Assembly: GCA_017889635.1 (NCBI GenBank)
Contig: JAGGAC010000019.1
Span: forward strand, 1 to 64,000
DNA length: 64,000 nucleotides
Direction: 5' to 3'
DNA from: Bacillota bacterium
Lineage (GTDB): Bacteria > Bacillota > Negativicutes > Sporomusales > CTSoil-080
The position numbers and the translations under genes are program-made. Below are positions 1-8,578 of this stretch, in pieces. Within the stretch, counting starts at the first letter, position 1. Each line of letters starts with the position of its first letter. Under the pieces are notes generated by a model. That model searched no databases. It had not been told where the DNA came from and saw nothing but the letters and a program-made list of their open reading frames with translations.

Positions 1-276
1 GCCGCATAAAAAACTGCCAGCAACCCATTTATTAGGGTTGCTGACAACAGAAATGATTTTATATATTTCATTGTTCACTTGACGGGTAGCAGTTCATACG
101 CTATGGGACAGTCCCTTTTAAGTTATTTGGCAATTATCTATGATGCTGCCGGGGATGACAAATATAGGGAAAGTTTATTTTAGTCTGAAAAGTTAATTTT
201 AGCAGGAGTTTTGGCACTTCGGGCGAATAAAAACATGTCTTAGTTGCAAGGACAATTATAGTTGGAGGAGAGAAAT
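1..276. other. Upstream intergenic region of the efflux operon
   Basis: No gene is recognised here. A perfect 9-bp inverted repeat (CAGCAACCC at 18-26, GGGTTGCTG at 35-43) is followed on the minus-strand side by a run of six T, so it could terminate a minus-strand transcript, although no such gene is seen. A weak sigma-A-like promoter (TTGACG at 79-84, 17-nt spacer, TATGGG at 102-107) could drive the efflux operon. An open frame runs from position 10 to a stop at 181-183, but it has no ribosome site and no family resemblance. Confidence 0.35.
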
Positions 277-1401
277 GTGGTAAGAAATAGAAAAACAATA
301 GCAATAATAGCTATTGTTGTTGTTTTTGCTGGCATTATCGGCTACAGGATTTATGCTAATTATGCAGCTAATAAGGAACGGGCGGCTAAAGTAACCGAGG
401 GACGGGCGGTTACGGTGGAAGTTGGGCATGTTACAAGGCAGGATGTTCAACCAGTGCTTTCTTTTTCTGCTAATCTTGAGCCGTTGTGGAGTGCGGATAT
501 TTCCTCTAAAGTGGATGGACGAATAGAAAATTTGTATGTTGATGAAGGCGATTTTGTTGAGGCTGGTACGGTAATTGCCGTTCTGGATACTAGTGAACTG
601 GCGGCCCAGGTGGCTCAAGCTGAAGGTACTCGCTATTCGGCGTTAGCTACTTTAGAACAGGCTGAACTTGATTTGAAACGCAGCAGCATTCTTGCAGCGC
701 AGGGAGCAGTTTCGCAACAGACTCTTGATACTGCTAGGATAAAACGCGATTTGGCTGTTGGCCAGCTCAATACAGCTGATGGTTCGCTGACCCAATTAAG
801 AGCCAGGTTGAATAGTGCTCGGGTAGAGGTGCCGCGCAGTGGCATTGTGACCAAACGATATTTGCAATCAGGTTATTACACAAAAACCGGAACAGCCATT
901 GTTACGGTGTCGGACGTTACTTCGCTTTTAGTAAAAGCAACTGTTGGTGAAGCGCAATTAACCCAGATTGCGGTGGGTTCATCGGCTAAGGTCAATGTTA
1001 ATGCCCTTGGTGGTCAGCAATTTTCTGGGGTGGTAACTCGTATTTCGCCGGTTGCTACTTTGCCGGCACGCTCATTTACTGCTGAAATCACTGTTGCCAA
1101 TCCGGATGGACGGCTAAAATCAGGGATGTTTGCTAAGGCTGATGTGCCGGGGCAGGTGCATAAAAACGCGCTGGTCGTTCCTGAGGGAGCACTGGTACTG
1201 CGCGAGGATCAACAGACGGTTTTTGTAGTGACTGCCGATAATAAGGTCCAGCAAAAAGTTCTGAAATTAGGGTATATCGGCGGCGGCTGGGCTGAAGTTC
1301 TTGAGGGGGTTCAAGAAGGTGAGTCAATAGTGGTTGCCGGGCATAACAAGCTCAAGGATGGAGCCAGTATAACGGCGTCAACCGGGGCAGGTGAGAACTA
1401 G
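277..1401 (+). CDS. RND efflux periplasmic adaptor (membrane fusion protein)
   Basis: Adaptor subunit that bridges an inner-membrane RND pump to an outer-membrane channel. The 374-residue product starts with one membrane anchor (residues about 7-24, a run of I, V and A), followed by the usual barrel-sandwich segment (KVDGRIENLYVDEGDFVEAG), an alpha-hairpin rich in A, L and Q, and C-terminal beta-barrel and membrane-proximal domains. GTG at 277 is chosen because GGAGGAG lies at 264-270; a TTG at 262 in the same frame sits in front of that site. The pump gene begins on the next base after the stop. No cysteine lipobox is seen, so it is probably anchored by the helix. The matching TolC-like channel is not in the window and the substrate cannot be read. 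Confidence 0.9.
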   Translation: MVRNRKTIAIIAIVVVFAGIIGYRIYANYAANKERAAKVTEGRAVTVEVGHVTRQDVQPVLSFSANLEPLWSADISSKVDGRIENLYVDEGDFVEAGTVIAVLDTSELAAQVAQAEGTRYSALATLEQAELDLKRSSILAAQGAVSQQTLDTARIKRDLAVGQLNTADGSLTQLRARLNSARVEVPRSGIVTKRYLQSGYYTKTGTAIVTVSDVTSLLVKATVGEAQLTQIAVGSSAKVNVNALGGQQFSGVVTRISPVATLPARSFTAEITVANPDGRLKSGMFAKADVPGQVHKNALVVPEGALVLREDQQTVFVVTADNKVQQKVLKLGYIGGGWAEVLEGVQEGESIVVAGHNKLKDGASITASTGAGEN

Positions 1402-4400
1402 GTGGGGGCGATATTTACTTTTATAAAGCGACCAGTATTTACGACGATGTTGGTTCTGCTTTTGGTGGTATTTGGACTAAATTCATATCCGTCGCTGGGG
1501 ATTGATTTATATCCTGATATTGACCTGCCGGTGGTGGTAGTGCAAATTACTTATACTGGCGCGTCTCCGGAGGAAATGGAAAGCCTGGTATCCAAGCCGG
1601 TGGAGGATGCCGTTAGTTCGGTATCAGGCATAAAGACGCTTTCCTCTGTGTCCCGTGAGGGCGTATCGCAGACTGTGTTGCAATTTGAGTATGGTATAGA
1701 TCCCAAACTGGTGGCTAATGATGTTCGGGAAAAAGTAGCAGGTATTCGTAAAAAGCTGCCGGATGAGATTGATGAGCCGACAGTTCAGAGGGTGGATATT
1801 AGCGCCCAGCCGATCGTCTATTTTAGCTTGGCGTCAGACAGCCGTAGTCGTGGTGACATTCGTAAAATTGCCACTGATGTGGTTAAGGATGAACTGCAGC
1901 GGTTGGACGGTGTGGCCTCTGTCAGTGTTTACGGAGCCTCAGAGCGGGAAATACATGTATATGTTGATCCGCGCCAACTTGAAGCCTATAATATCGATAT
2001 CCAACTGGTTTATAATGTTATTAATACGCAGAATATTAATACTCCTGGCGGCCGGGTAAGTGAAAAAGGCACTGAAATTACGGTGCGGACCCTTGGAAAG
2101 CTTAAATCCGTGGATGAGATTAAGAATATTGTTGTTGTAAATCAGTCGGGTAAACTCATTCGGGTCGGTGATGTAGCGAAGGTTGAAGATAGTTGGGCTG
2201 AGGAGCGGACTTCGGCTCAGACTAAAGGGGTTCCAAGTGTAATTGTTGCCGTGCAGAAACAGTCCGGTACTAATACAGTGGATATAGCCGACCGGGTTAA
2301 AGCACGGATGGTGGAGCTGCAGAAAAAGGATTTGCCTGCTGATATTAAGGTGGATACTGTTAAGGACAGTTCGCAGTATGTTCGCAGTAGTGTGGAAGAT
2401 GTTATGGTGTCGCTTGTTTTCGGCGGATTTCTAGCAGTGGTGATAACATTCTTGTTTTTACAGAATTCAAGGGCTACGTTAATCGGGGCAATAGCAATAC
2501 CGACGTCAATTATTTCAACTTTTTTCCTGATGAAGGTTATGGGCTTTACTTTGAATACCATGTCGCTAATGGGGCTAAGTCTGGCGGTAGGTATTTTGAT
2601 TGACGACGCTATTGTTGTAATTGAAAATATTTTCCGGCATCTTGAAGCAGGAAAATCTCCACTTGAGGCGGCTCGCGATGGTACTAGCCAGATTGCGTTA
2701 GCGGTGCTGGCGACAACATTTTCAATTTTGGCGGTATTTGTGCCTATCGGCAATATGAAAGAAGTAATTGGCCAGTTTTTTAAACAGTTTGGGCTGACAA
2801 TTGCCTTTGCGGTTGCATTCTCGTTATTTGTGGCCTTCACAATGACGCCGATGCTTTCAGCATACTGGCTAAAAAAGGTTGACCATAGTGAAGCAGGTAA
2901 GCTTAAGGGGCGTCTGCGCTTCCTGCAGAAAATACTTGATGCCTGGGAAAGTGGTTTCCTGTCAGTGCAGGAGATGTACAAAGAAACACTTAAGTGGGCA
3001 ATTAAAAGGCCATGGAAGATTATTGGTGTTGCAGTTGTGGCGTTTGTGCTGTCTCTTGTGCCGTTAAAGCTAGGGTTAATTGGCAGTGAAATGACACCGA
3101 CTTACGACTCGGGTGAGTTTCAGATTAATGTTGCCGCTCCGGCGGGAACGTCGATTGACAAGATGCGTGAGTATGTGGCGCCGCTTGAAGCTGAATTGCT
3201 GCAGATACCGGAACTTGAAACGGCATATATGGTTATTGGCAGTCAAAATCAAGGTGTTTATAAAGCGGTTATTGGTGTTAAATTGAAGGATTCCGGCAAG
3301 CGGGCACGTGAATGGAACGATATTGTGTTTCATTCCAAGTCGTTTGGTGATTTTACTGCTGGTGTAAGTTCTAAATTTAAAGTGCGTTCAATGCAGGATA
3401 TTATGGATGATCTAAGGGTTAAGTTCCGTAATGTGGAAGGTCTTAAGGTTTCGGTGGTTAGTCAGCAGGGGATGGGGGGCGGCGATGCCCGACCGGTGCA
3501 GATAGGGCTTAGAGGCTCGGATCTTGGGGTTTTGAAAGGGTTAGCCCTTGAACTTGCTGATAAGATTCGACAAATTCCAGGTACTACTGATGTTGATATA
3601 TCGAGTGAGCAATCGCAGCCGGAAGTACAGGTGCAGTTTGATCCGGCCAGGATGGCAGGAGCTGGAGTTAATGCTTCTACCGCCGGAAATGTTATTCAAA
3701 TGGCTTTTCTTGGTTCGGCAACAAGCAACCAGTATAATATCGCGGATAGCGACTACAATATTCGGGTGCAGCTAAATCCTGCTTATCGCTTAAGTCAGGC
3801 TGATGTGGCTAATTTGCGGATTTCAACGCAAAGTGGAACATTTGTGCGGCTTGGTGATATTGCTGATGTGAAGTTTTCTTCCGGACCAACCCAAATTGAT
3901 CGGGAAGGGCGTCAGCGTCAGGTAATTGTGTATGCTAACACTGTTGGTATAACGCCCGGTGAAGTGGTGCAAAAGGTTGAGGGATCAATAATTCCTCAGA
4001 TGGATCTGCCGCTTGGCTACGGCTATAAATTAGTGGGCCAGAGTCAGCAGCAAAAGGATTCGTTTAAAGAAATTTTCGGGGCGCTAGTACTGGCTATTGT
4101 GCTGATTTATATGGTGCTGGCTGCCGAATTTGAAAGTTTTATTCATCCCTTTACTATTATGATATCGCTGCCATTCTCGTTGATTGGCGCAATTGTCGGA
4201 CTTTTGATGACCGGAAAAACGTTTAGTATTATATCGCTAATCGGCATTATTATGCTGATGGGGATTGTAACTAAGAATGCCATTTTGCTGGTGGATTATA
4301 CTAATCAACTGCGGGCGACAGGAATGACGGTGGCGGAAGCTTTGGTCGAGGCTGGTTCGGTACGGCTCAGGCCGATTCTTATGACCACCATGGCGATGAT

Positions 4401-4605
4401 TTTTGGTATGGCGCCGATTGCTCTTGGCATAGGCTCAGGAGCTGAACTTCGCCAGTCAATGGGAGTTGTTCTTGTTGGTGGACTGATAACTTCGACGCTG
4501 CTTACGCTGATTGTAGTTCCGCTCATCTATCTGTTGATTGAGAGGTTGCAGCAACGATTTAAACAACGTAAGAGTGCGGGTTCGACCAGTAGTATTTCCG
4601 GCTAA
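1402..4605 (+). CDS. RND-family efflux permease (HAE1 type)
   Basis: Proton-driven inner-membrane pump of the AcrB/MexB superfamily. At 1067 residues it has the family's normal length. The N-terminus (IKRPVFTTMLVLLLVVFGL) is the typical first membrane helix, and GILIDDAIVVIENIF in TM4 carries the paired aspartates of the proton relay. The second half repeats the fold, with KNAILLVDYTNQLR in the second repeat. The GTG start directly abuts the adaptor stop, so the two genes are translationally coupled. A strong terminator follows. HAE1-type pumps export drugs, bile salts or lipids; the sequence does not say which. Presence of such a pump supports a two-membrane envelope. Confidence 0.93.
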   Translation: MGAIFTFIKRPVFTTMLVLLLVVFGLNSYPSLGIDLYPDIDLPVVVVQITYTGASPEEMESLVSKPVEDAVSSVSGIKTLSSVSREGVSQTVLQFEYGIDPKLVANDVREKVAGIRKKLPDEIDEPTVQRVDISAQPIVYFSLASDSRSRGDIRKIATDVVKDELQRLDGVASVSVYGASEREIHVYVDPRQLEAYNIDIQLVYNVINTQNINTPGGRVSEKGTEITVRTLGKLKSVDEIKNIVVVNQSGKLIRVGDVAKVEDSWAEERTSAQTKGVPSVIVAVQKQSGTNTVDIADRVKARMVELQKKDLPADIKVDTVKDSSQYVRSSVEDVMVSLVFGGFLAVVITFLFLQNSRATLIGAIAIPTSIISTFFLMKVMGFTLNTMSLMGLSLAVGILIDDAIVVIENIFRHLEAGKSPLEAARDGTSQIALAVLATTFSILAVFVPIGNMKEVIGQFFKQFGLTIAFAVAFSLFVAFTMTPMLSAYWLKKVDHSEAGKLKGRLRFLQKILDAWESGFLSVQEMYKETLKWAIKRPWKIIGVAVVAFVLSLVPLKLGLIGSEMTPTYDSGEFQINVAAPAGTSIDKMREYVAPLEAELLQIPELETAYMVIGSQNQGVYKAVIGVKLKDSGKRAREWNDIVFHSKSFGDFTAGVSSKFKVRSMQDIMDDLRVKFRNVEGLKVSVVSQQGMGGGDARPVQIGLRGSDLGVLKGLALELADKIRQIPGTTDVDISSEQSQPEVQVQFDPARMAGAGVNASTAGNVIQMAFLGSATSNQYNIADSDYNIRVQLNPAYRLSQADVANLRISTQSGTFVRLGDIADVKFSSGPTQIDREGRQRQVIVYANTVGITPGEVVQKVEGSIIPQMDLPLGYGYKLVGQSQQQKDSFKEIFGALVLAIVLIYMVLAAEFESFIHPFTIMISLPFSLIGAIVGLLMTGKTFSIISLIGIIMLMGIVTKNAILLVDYTNQLRATGMTVAEALVEAGSVRLRPILMTTMAMIFGMAPIALGIGSGAELRQSMGVVLVGGLITSTLLTLIVVPLIYLLIERLQQRFKQRKSAGSTSSISG

Positions 4606-4627
4606 TGATTTCTAGAAGTAGATATAG

Positions 4628-4655
4628 AAAGGACTCGGCATTATCCGAGTCCTTT
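4628..4655 (+). terminator. Terminator after the RND operon
   Basis: Perfect 11-bp stem AAAGGACTCGG (4628-4638) and CCGAGTCCTTT (4645-4655) around a CATTAT loop, 22 bases past the pump stop codon. The A-rich and T-rich ends suggest it works in both directions; the adjacent minus-strand gene ends at 4687. Confidence 0.8.
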
Positions 4656-4686
4656 CTGGTATGCAAATATAATTATTAAGGACAAA

Positions 4687-4935
4687 TTAATCCAGTTTTT
4701 TCTTAATTAACGCTTTAACATCGGCATCTATTTTTTGATTGTTGGCGTCAATGACATCGATCATTGCCTTTAACATTGACATCAGGGCGCGTTGAAAAGC
4801 TTCTTCGTTGTCTTTGCTTTTCTCCATCCGGTCATCAAAAAATTGCCGATGAAGTTTGCCAAGTTCTTTACGAGTATAACCTACGCTCATTGGTATTGCA
4901 CCATCCTCTTTGTAATGTATTACACACTTCAACAT
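4687..4935 (-). CDS. Small hypothetical protein, 82 aa
   Basis: Family not recognised. The start at 4935 (MLKCVIHYKED) is preceded by AAAGGAA at about 12 nt. A TTG at 4962 and an inner ATG in front of SVGYTRKEL are alternatives. The C-terminal two thirds are strongly helical and charged (KLHRQFFDDRMEKSKDNEEA, then a run ending in KALIKKKLD). No signal peptide or membrane segment is present. It stands alone, convergent with the RND operon and divergent from the HD-GYP gene. It reads like a cytosolic helical protein. Confidence 0.6.
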   Translation of the reverse strand: MLKCVIHYKEDGAIPMSVGYTRKELGKLHRQFFDDRMEKSKDNEEAFQRALMSMLKAMIDVIDANNQKIDADVKALIKKKLD

Positions 4936-5199
4936 AATTTCTATATTTCCTTTATGAAACAATAAAAAGGTCTTTTTTTTGATAATGATAATTTTTTAAA
5001 CTAAAAGTACTGAATTTGTTAGTTTTTTCTGTTAATTGCGGCAGGAAAGTATTATATTACGTCGAAATATGTTAGCGTTTTAAAAGATAATATTTATCCT
5101 TATACCGTAGGATGCTGTGAAGTGTGATAAAATATGTAGTTATTTATTTTACGCCGAGCAAGTAGTTAATCCTCCGATCAATTGGTTAGGAGGGATTTT
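4936..5199. other. Divergent intergenic region with hairpin over the HD-GYP ribosome site
   Basis: AT-rich spacer that should hold the promoters of the two divergent genes; no clear -35/-10 pair was assigned. Its right end has AATCCTCC (5168-5175), able to pair with GGAGGGATT (5189-5197). That right arm contains the ribosome site of the HD-GYP gene and is followed by a T run (5196-5201). The hairpin could hide the ribosome site or act as an intrinsic terminator. Confidence 0.4.
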
Positions 5200-6261
5200 T
5201 TGTCGCCGGAGGTGACGGCTATTATCGAGGTGCCGCTTAAATATGCTAATGAGAGCATGATTTTAGTCAGAGACATTATTAATGTCAATGGTAGTGTTCT
5301 TGTTACAGCTGGGACGGTTTTACGCCAGGAAATATTGGTTTCTTTGCGAAAGCATAATATTGAAACAATCTGGGTGAATGATACACCTAAACTGAAACCG
5401 CTAAACCAGGAGATTACAGAGGTGCCGCATCTTATCAGTACTGCTACCCGGCAAAAAATGATTAAAATATTACAGAACTCTTTTCAGCGGGGCAGCATAG
5501 CAGTTTACTTGCCGTATTTGCGTGAAGCGATTGATGAGGTGATCAGGGAGCTATCGCTTCATGATCACTTGCTAATATATTTGACAGATATCCGGAAGAA
5601 AAGCGACTATTTGTACGGGCATTGTGTCGATGTAGGTGTTTACGCGATTGTTATCGGCTTGGCAATGGGGCTGGTTAAAGAGGATATATATGTATTGGGG
5701 CTTGGCGGTATGTTACATGATTATGGCAAGACTACCATTTCTGACGCAATTTTAGAAAAGCGTGGATCATTAACTCTTGATGAGTTTGCCAAGATAAAAA
5801 CCCATGCATCAGCCGGGTATAACATTCTGCGGGCTGAAACGAAGGTCGACTCACGTATTGCTTTGCTGGCTTTGCAGCATCATGAACGGCCAGATGGTCG
5901 CGGTTATCCTTGGGGCAGCAAAATGGAAGAAATTCATCCTCTAGCTCGGATTGTTGCTGTGGCTGATGTCTATGATGCACTTACTACAGAAAGGGTTTAC
6001 CGTCCGGCGATAGCTGTTTACGAAGCAAAACGAATTATCAATGAATGCAGTAGTACCCAGTTTGATCCTAAGGTTGTTGCAGCTTTTAACAAAGTTGCTG
6101 TTCCGGTTTATATTGGCAGCTCGGTTAAGCTGAATAACGGGTTGGCTGGTGCTGTCCTCAGAATTAATAGTGCTGATCCGTCGCGGCCTGTTGTGTGGAC
6201 TAGGAACGGAGCAATTAATCTTTTGAATAATAATGATGTGGATATTATTGCCGTTATATAA
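5200..6261 (+). CDS. HD-GYP domain protein (probable c-di-GMP phosphodiesterase)
   Basis: Likely hydrolyses cyclic di-GMP. Counting from TTG at 5200 the protein has 353 residues. An N-terminal domain of about 125 residues (with VLVTAGTVLRQEILVSLRKH, common in HD-GYP proteins) precedes the HD-GYP domain: GMLHDYGKT with the metal-binding HD at about 173-174, HHERPDGRGYP with HHE at 227-229 and GYP at 235-237. All signature residues are present, so it should be active. There is no membrane or receiver domain. TTG 5200 is placed behind AGGAGGG (5188-5194); TTG 5182 lies before that site and GTG 5212 is another option. The hairpin over the ribosome site could control translation. Confidence 0.88.
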   Translation: MSPEVTAIIEVPLKYANESMILVRDIINVNGSVLVTAGTVLRQEILVSLRKHNIETIWVNDTPKLKPLNQEITEVPHLISTATRQKMIKILQNSFQRGSIAVYLPYLREAIDEVIRELSLHDHLLIYLTDIRKKSDYLYGHCVDVGVYAIVIGLAMGLVKEDIYVLGLGGMLHDYGKTTISDAILEKRGSLTLDEFAKIKTHASAGYNILRAETKVDSRIALLALQHHERPDGRGYPWGSKMEEIHPLARIVAVADVYDALTTERVYRPAIAVYEAKRIINECSSTQFDPKVVAAFNKVAVPVYIGSSVKLNNGLAGAVLRINSADPSRPVVWTRNGAINLLNNNDVDIIAVI

Positions 6262-6264
6262 TGA

Positions 6265-6294
6265 AATGCCAAAGGCCAAGACCTTTGGCATTTT
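6265..6294 (+). terminator. Terminator after the HD-GYP gene
   Basis: Perfect 11-bp stem AATGCCAAAGG (6265-6275) and CCTTTGGCATT (6282-6292), loop CCAAGA, then a short T run. It begins 3 bases after the stop codon. Confidence 0.85.
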
Positions 6295-6397
6295 GGGTGT
6301 TTGATTGGTTTAAAGGCTTGTCTGAAAAGTAAACATAACCCGTGATTCAGGAATAGTATATAGTGACTATTGTTATGCGTCATGGAGGTGGGTGTTA

Positions 6398-6877
6398 GTG
6401 GATTTACAGAATTTCCACCTCGTGTCCTACCGGGGGGCTGAATTCGGGGATGTTCTGTCATTGATTCAGTTACAAAACTCATATATAAGCCAAATTTACA
6501 AACTGGTGTATATATTGAATAGTGATTTAGCTGTTTCCGGTAACAGCGAGTTTCGGGAATTTATGGTGCATTTTAATATATTTGCCCAGCATCAGGCAGG
6601 TAGTGAGGGTTTTAGTAAGGCGATGGAAGTGTTGCAGGTATTCCATTATGTACTTTTAGAAAAACTTTTGGATAGTTTGGTATTGGCAGCCGCCGAACAG
6701 CTTGAGTTGTCTGCCATTCATTTAGAGGGCATTTCCAGGGATAAGAGGCTGCGTGGCAATCCGCAGGTTTTACTATTAAATCAAAGCATAAACCTTTTGG
6801 AGGAAACCCAACTAAAAATAATGGAAAGCTTAGAAGCTTTGGTGGTAGGGTGCCGGGAAAAACATTTGCAAAATTAA
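6398..6877 (+). CDS. Hypothetical helical protein, 159 aa
   Basis: Family not recognised. GTG at 6398 is chosen because GGAGGTG (6384-6390) lies 7 bases upstream; GTG 6392 is too close. The product appears all-helical and leucine-rich with no signal peptide or transmembrane run. Segments such as YKLVYILNSDLAVSGNSEF and NLLEETQLKIMESLEALVVG suggest a helical bundle. It follows the HD-GYP terminator and precedes the larE promoter, so it is probably a single-gene unit. No function is proposed. Confidence 0.6.
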   Translation: MDLQNFHLVSYRGAEFGDVLSLIQLQNSYISQIYKLVYILNSDLAVSGNSEFREFMVHFNIFAQHQAGSEGFSKAMEVLQVFHYVLLEKLLDSLVLAAAEQLELSAIHLEGISRDKRLRGNPQVLLLNQSINLLEETQLKIMESLEALVVGCREKHLQN

Positions 6878-6894
6878 CGAAGATAATTTAATTC

Positions 6895-6924
6895 TTGATA
6901 AGATTAGATGATTTGTGCTAAAAT
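6895..6924 (+). promoter_or_regulatory. Sigma-A-type promoter of the lar operon
   Basis: TTGATA (6895-6900), an 18-nt spacer and TAAAAT (6919-6924) lie just after the preceding gene. The start of transcription would be near 6931, giving a leader of about 70 nt before larE that contains the hairpin at 6946-6980. Confidence 0.55.
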
Positions 6925-6945
6925 AATAACAGAATACATGTCAGG

Positions 6946-6980
6946 AAGACATAACTTTCAGGGGAAGGTTATGTCTTTTT
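6946..6980 (+). terminator. Leader terminator/attenuator upstream of larE
   Basis: AAGACATAAC (6946-6955) pairs with GTTATGTCTT (6968-6977) and is followed by TTT and ATT. It has the form of an intrinsic terminator but lies between the predicted promoter and the larE ribosome site (GGAGGG, 6986-6991). It may attenuate the lar operon, or simply end transcripts from the gene upstream. No known riboswitch class was recognised in the short leader. Confidence 0.6.
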
Positions 6981-6999
6981 ATTATGGAGGGACTATTTT

Positions 7000-7809
7000 A
7001 TGACGCTTGGGGAAAAATTAAATCGGTTGACTGAGCTTCTATTAGCGATGAATAGTATTGCAGTAGCATTTTCAGGCGGCGTGGATAGCACTTTTTTGGC
7101 TCGGGCGGCCCAAAGAGTACTGGGAGACCGGGTAATTTTAGTAACCGCTTCGTCGGACAGTTCATCCGAATCGGAGATTGCTGCTGCCAATGAGTTAGCA
7201 TTATTGATGGGGATTAGTCATGTTTGGCTTGCAACAGCGGAGTTTAGCAATCCGCTGTTTACCGCCAATACTGCTGAACGTTGTTATTATTGCAAACGGG
7301 ATAGATTTGGTGCACTTATAGCTTGGGCAAAAGAAAACGGTTACGCTTGGGTGGTTGAAGGAAGTAATGTTGATGATACCGCGGATTATCGGCCAGGAAT
7401 GCGGGCGGTTAAGGAATTGAGTGGGATAAAGAGTCCCTTGCTTGAGGTCGGCTTTACAAAGCAGGAAATAAGAAATTTATCGCAGGAGTGGGGGTTGCCT
7501 ACCTGGAACAAACCTAGTGCTGCTTGTCTTGTTTCGCGGTTGGCTTATGGAATAAGGATTACTCCTGAAGTCATGCACCAGGTAGATTTAGCTGAATCGC
7601 TAATACGGCAGTTTTGCCAAGGTCAAGTTCGCGTTCGCCATCATGGCAGTATTGCCAGGGTGGAGGTTTCGCCAGCCGAATTTCCAAAAATATTTCAGTC
7701 CCAAGCGGCAGAAGTTATTGTTAATGGTTTGAAAAAAATAGGTTTTACTTATGTAACAATTGATTTGTTGGGCTATAGTACCGGAAGTATGAATGCCGAG
7801 CTATTGTAG
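7000..7809 (+). CDS. larE: LarE, ATP-dependent sulfur transferase for the nickel-pincer cofactor
   Basis: LarE activates the carboxylates of the LarB product with ATP and gives sulfur to make the thiocarboxylates of the nickel-pincer nucleotide. The 269 residues open with a PP-loop (SGGVDS at 25-30) and carry CYYCK at 95-99. AACLVSR places a cysteine at residue 176, the position at which Lactiplantibacillus LarE sacrifices its own sulfur; this suggests the single-turnover sacrificial type, although a [4Fe-4S] type cannot be excluded by eye. ATG 7000 has GGAGGG 8 bases upstream. larB follows after 11 bases. No larA (racemase) lies in the window, so the enzyme using the cofactor is encoded elsewhere. 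Confidence 0.92.
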   Translation: MTLGEKLNRLTELLLAMNSIAVAFSGGVDSTFLARAAQRVLGDRVILVTASSDSSSESEIAAANELALLMGISHVWLATAEFSNPLFTANTAERCYYCKRDRFGALIAWAKENGYAWVVEGSNVDDTADYRPGMRAVKELSGIKSPLLEVGFTKQEIRNLSQEWGLPTWNKPSAACLVSRLAYGIRITPEVMHQVDLAESLIRQFCQGQVRVRHHGSIARVEVSPAEFPKIFQSQAAEVIVNGLKKIGFTYVTIDLLGYSTGSMNAELL

Positions 7810-7820
7810 AGGTGTAGAAA

Positions 7821-8573
7821 ATGGATGATAGAAATATGATGGCGCTCTTAGAACGGTTTCAAGGCGGCAAGATTTCTATGGAAGAGGTATTAGAACAATT
7901 AAAAAAATGGCCGTTCGAGGATTTAAATTATGCAAAAATTGATCACCACCGTGCGCTGCGGCAGGGGTTTCCTGAGGTAGTATTCGCCCAAGGCAAGACG
8001 GTTAAGCAAGTTGCTGAAATTATGGAGCATTTGGCGGCATGTAACCGTAATGTGCTGGCAAGCCGTGCAACCTGTGAAATGTTCACGGCAGTGAAAGCAC
8101 TCGTACCTGACGCAGAATTTCATGAGCTTGCTAGAATGATTGTAGTGCGGCGGGAGGCAAGTGTCGTTGACGAAGCGAGAGTTATTTTAGTGATTACCGC
8201 TGGTACCAGCGATATTCCGGTAGCGGAAGAGGCTGCCATTACCGCTGAAGTTATGGGTAATAAGGTTACCCGGGTTTTTGATGTCGGGGTAGCTGGTATT
8301 CACCGCTTGTTTGCCCAGCGCCAAATTATTGAAGCAGCCAATGTGATTATTGTTGTTGCCGGAATGGAAGGGGCTTTGGCCAGCGTGGTCGGTGGAATGG
8401 TGGACAAGCCGGTGATTGCTGTTCCAACAAGTGTGGGGTATGGAGCGAGTTTCGGCGGAATAGCTGCGCTTCTTGCGATGTTGAATAGTTGTGCTGCAGG
8501 GGTTGCGGTTGTTAATATCGATAATGGCTTTGGCGCAGGCCGAATGGCAAGTATAATTAATAGTATGAGGTGA
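7821..8573 (+). CDS. larB: LarB, pyridinium-3,5-biscarboxylic acid mononucleotide synthase
   Basis: LarB carboxylates and hydrolyses nicotinic acid adenine dinucleotide, the first committed step of nickel-pincer synthesis. The C-terminal half is a PurE-like fold: VILVITAGTSDIPVAEEAA, then GMEGALASVVGG and PVIAVPTSVGYGASFGG, which are the LarB hallmark segments. The 250-residue length is normal. The N-terminal 100 residues contain DHHRALRQGFPEVVFAQGKT, also typical. The gene sits 11 bases after larE and abuts larC, as expected for one transcript. Confidence 0.93.
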   Translation: MDDRNMMALLERFQGGKISMEEVLEQLKKWPFEDLNYAKIDHHRALRQGFPEVVFAQGKTVKQVAEIMEHLAACNRNVLASRATCEMFTAVKALVPDAEFHELARMIVVRREASVVDEARVILVITAGTSDIPVAEEAAITAEVMGNKVTRVFDVGVAGIHRLFAQRQIIEAANVIIVVAGMEGALASVVGGMVDKPVIAVPTSVGYGASFGGIAALLAMLNSCAAGVAVVNIDNGFGAGRMASIINSMR

Positions 8574-8578
8574 TTGCT

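Noticed and set aside
10-183. Short open frame upstream of the efflux operon
   Set aside because: No ribosome site and no recognisable family; most of it precedes any plausible start codon.
2217-2981. Open frame of 254 codons on the minus strand inside the RND pump gene
   Set aside because: It lies wholly within a well-supported gene, has no family resemblance and no ribosome site.
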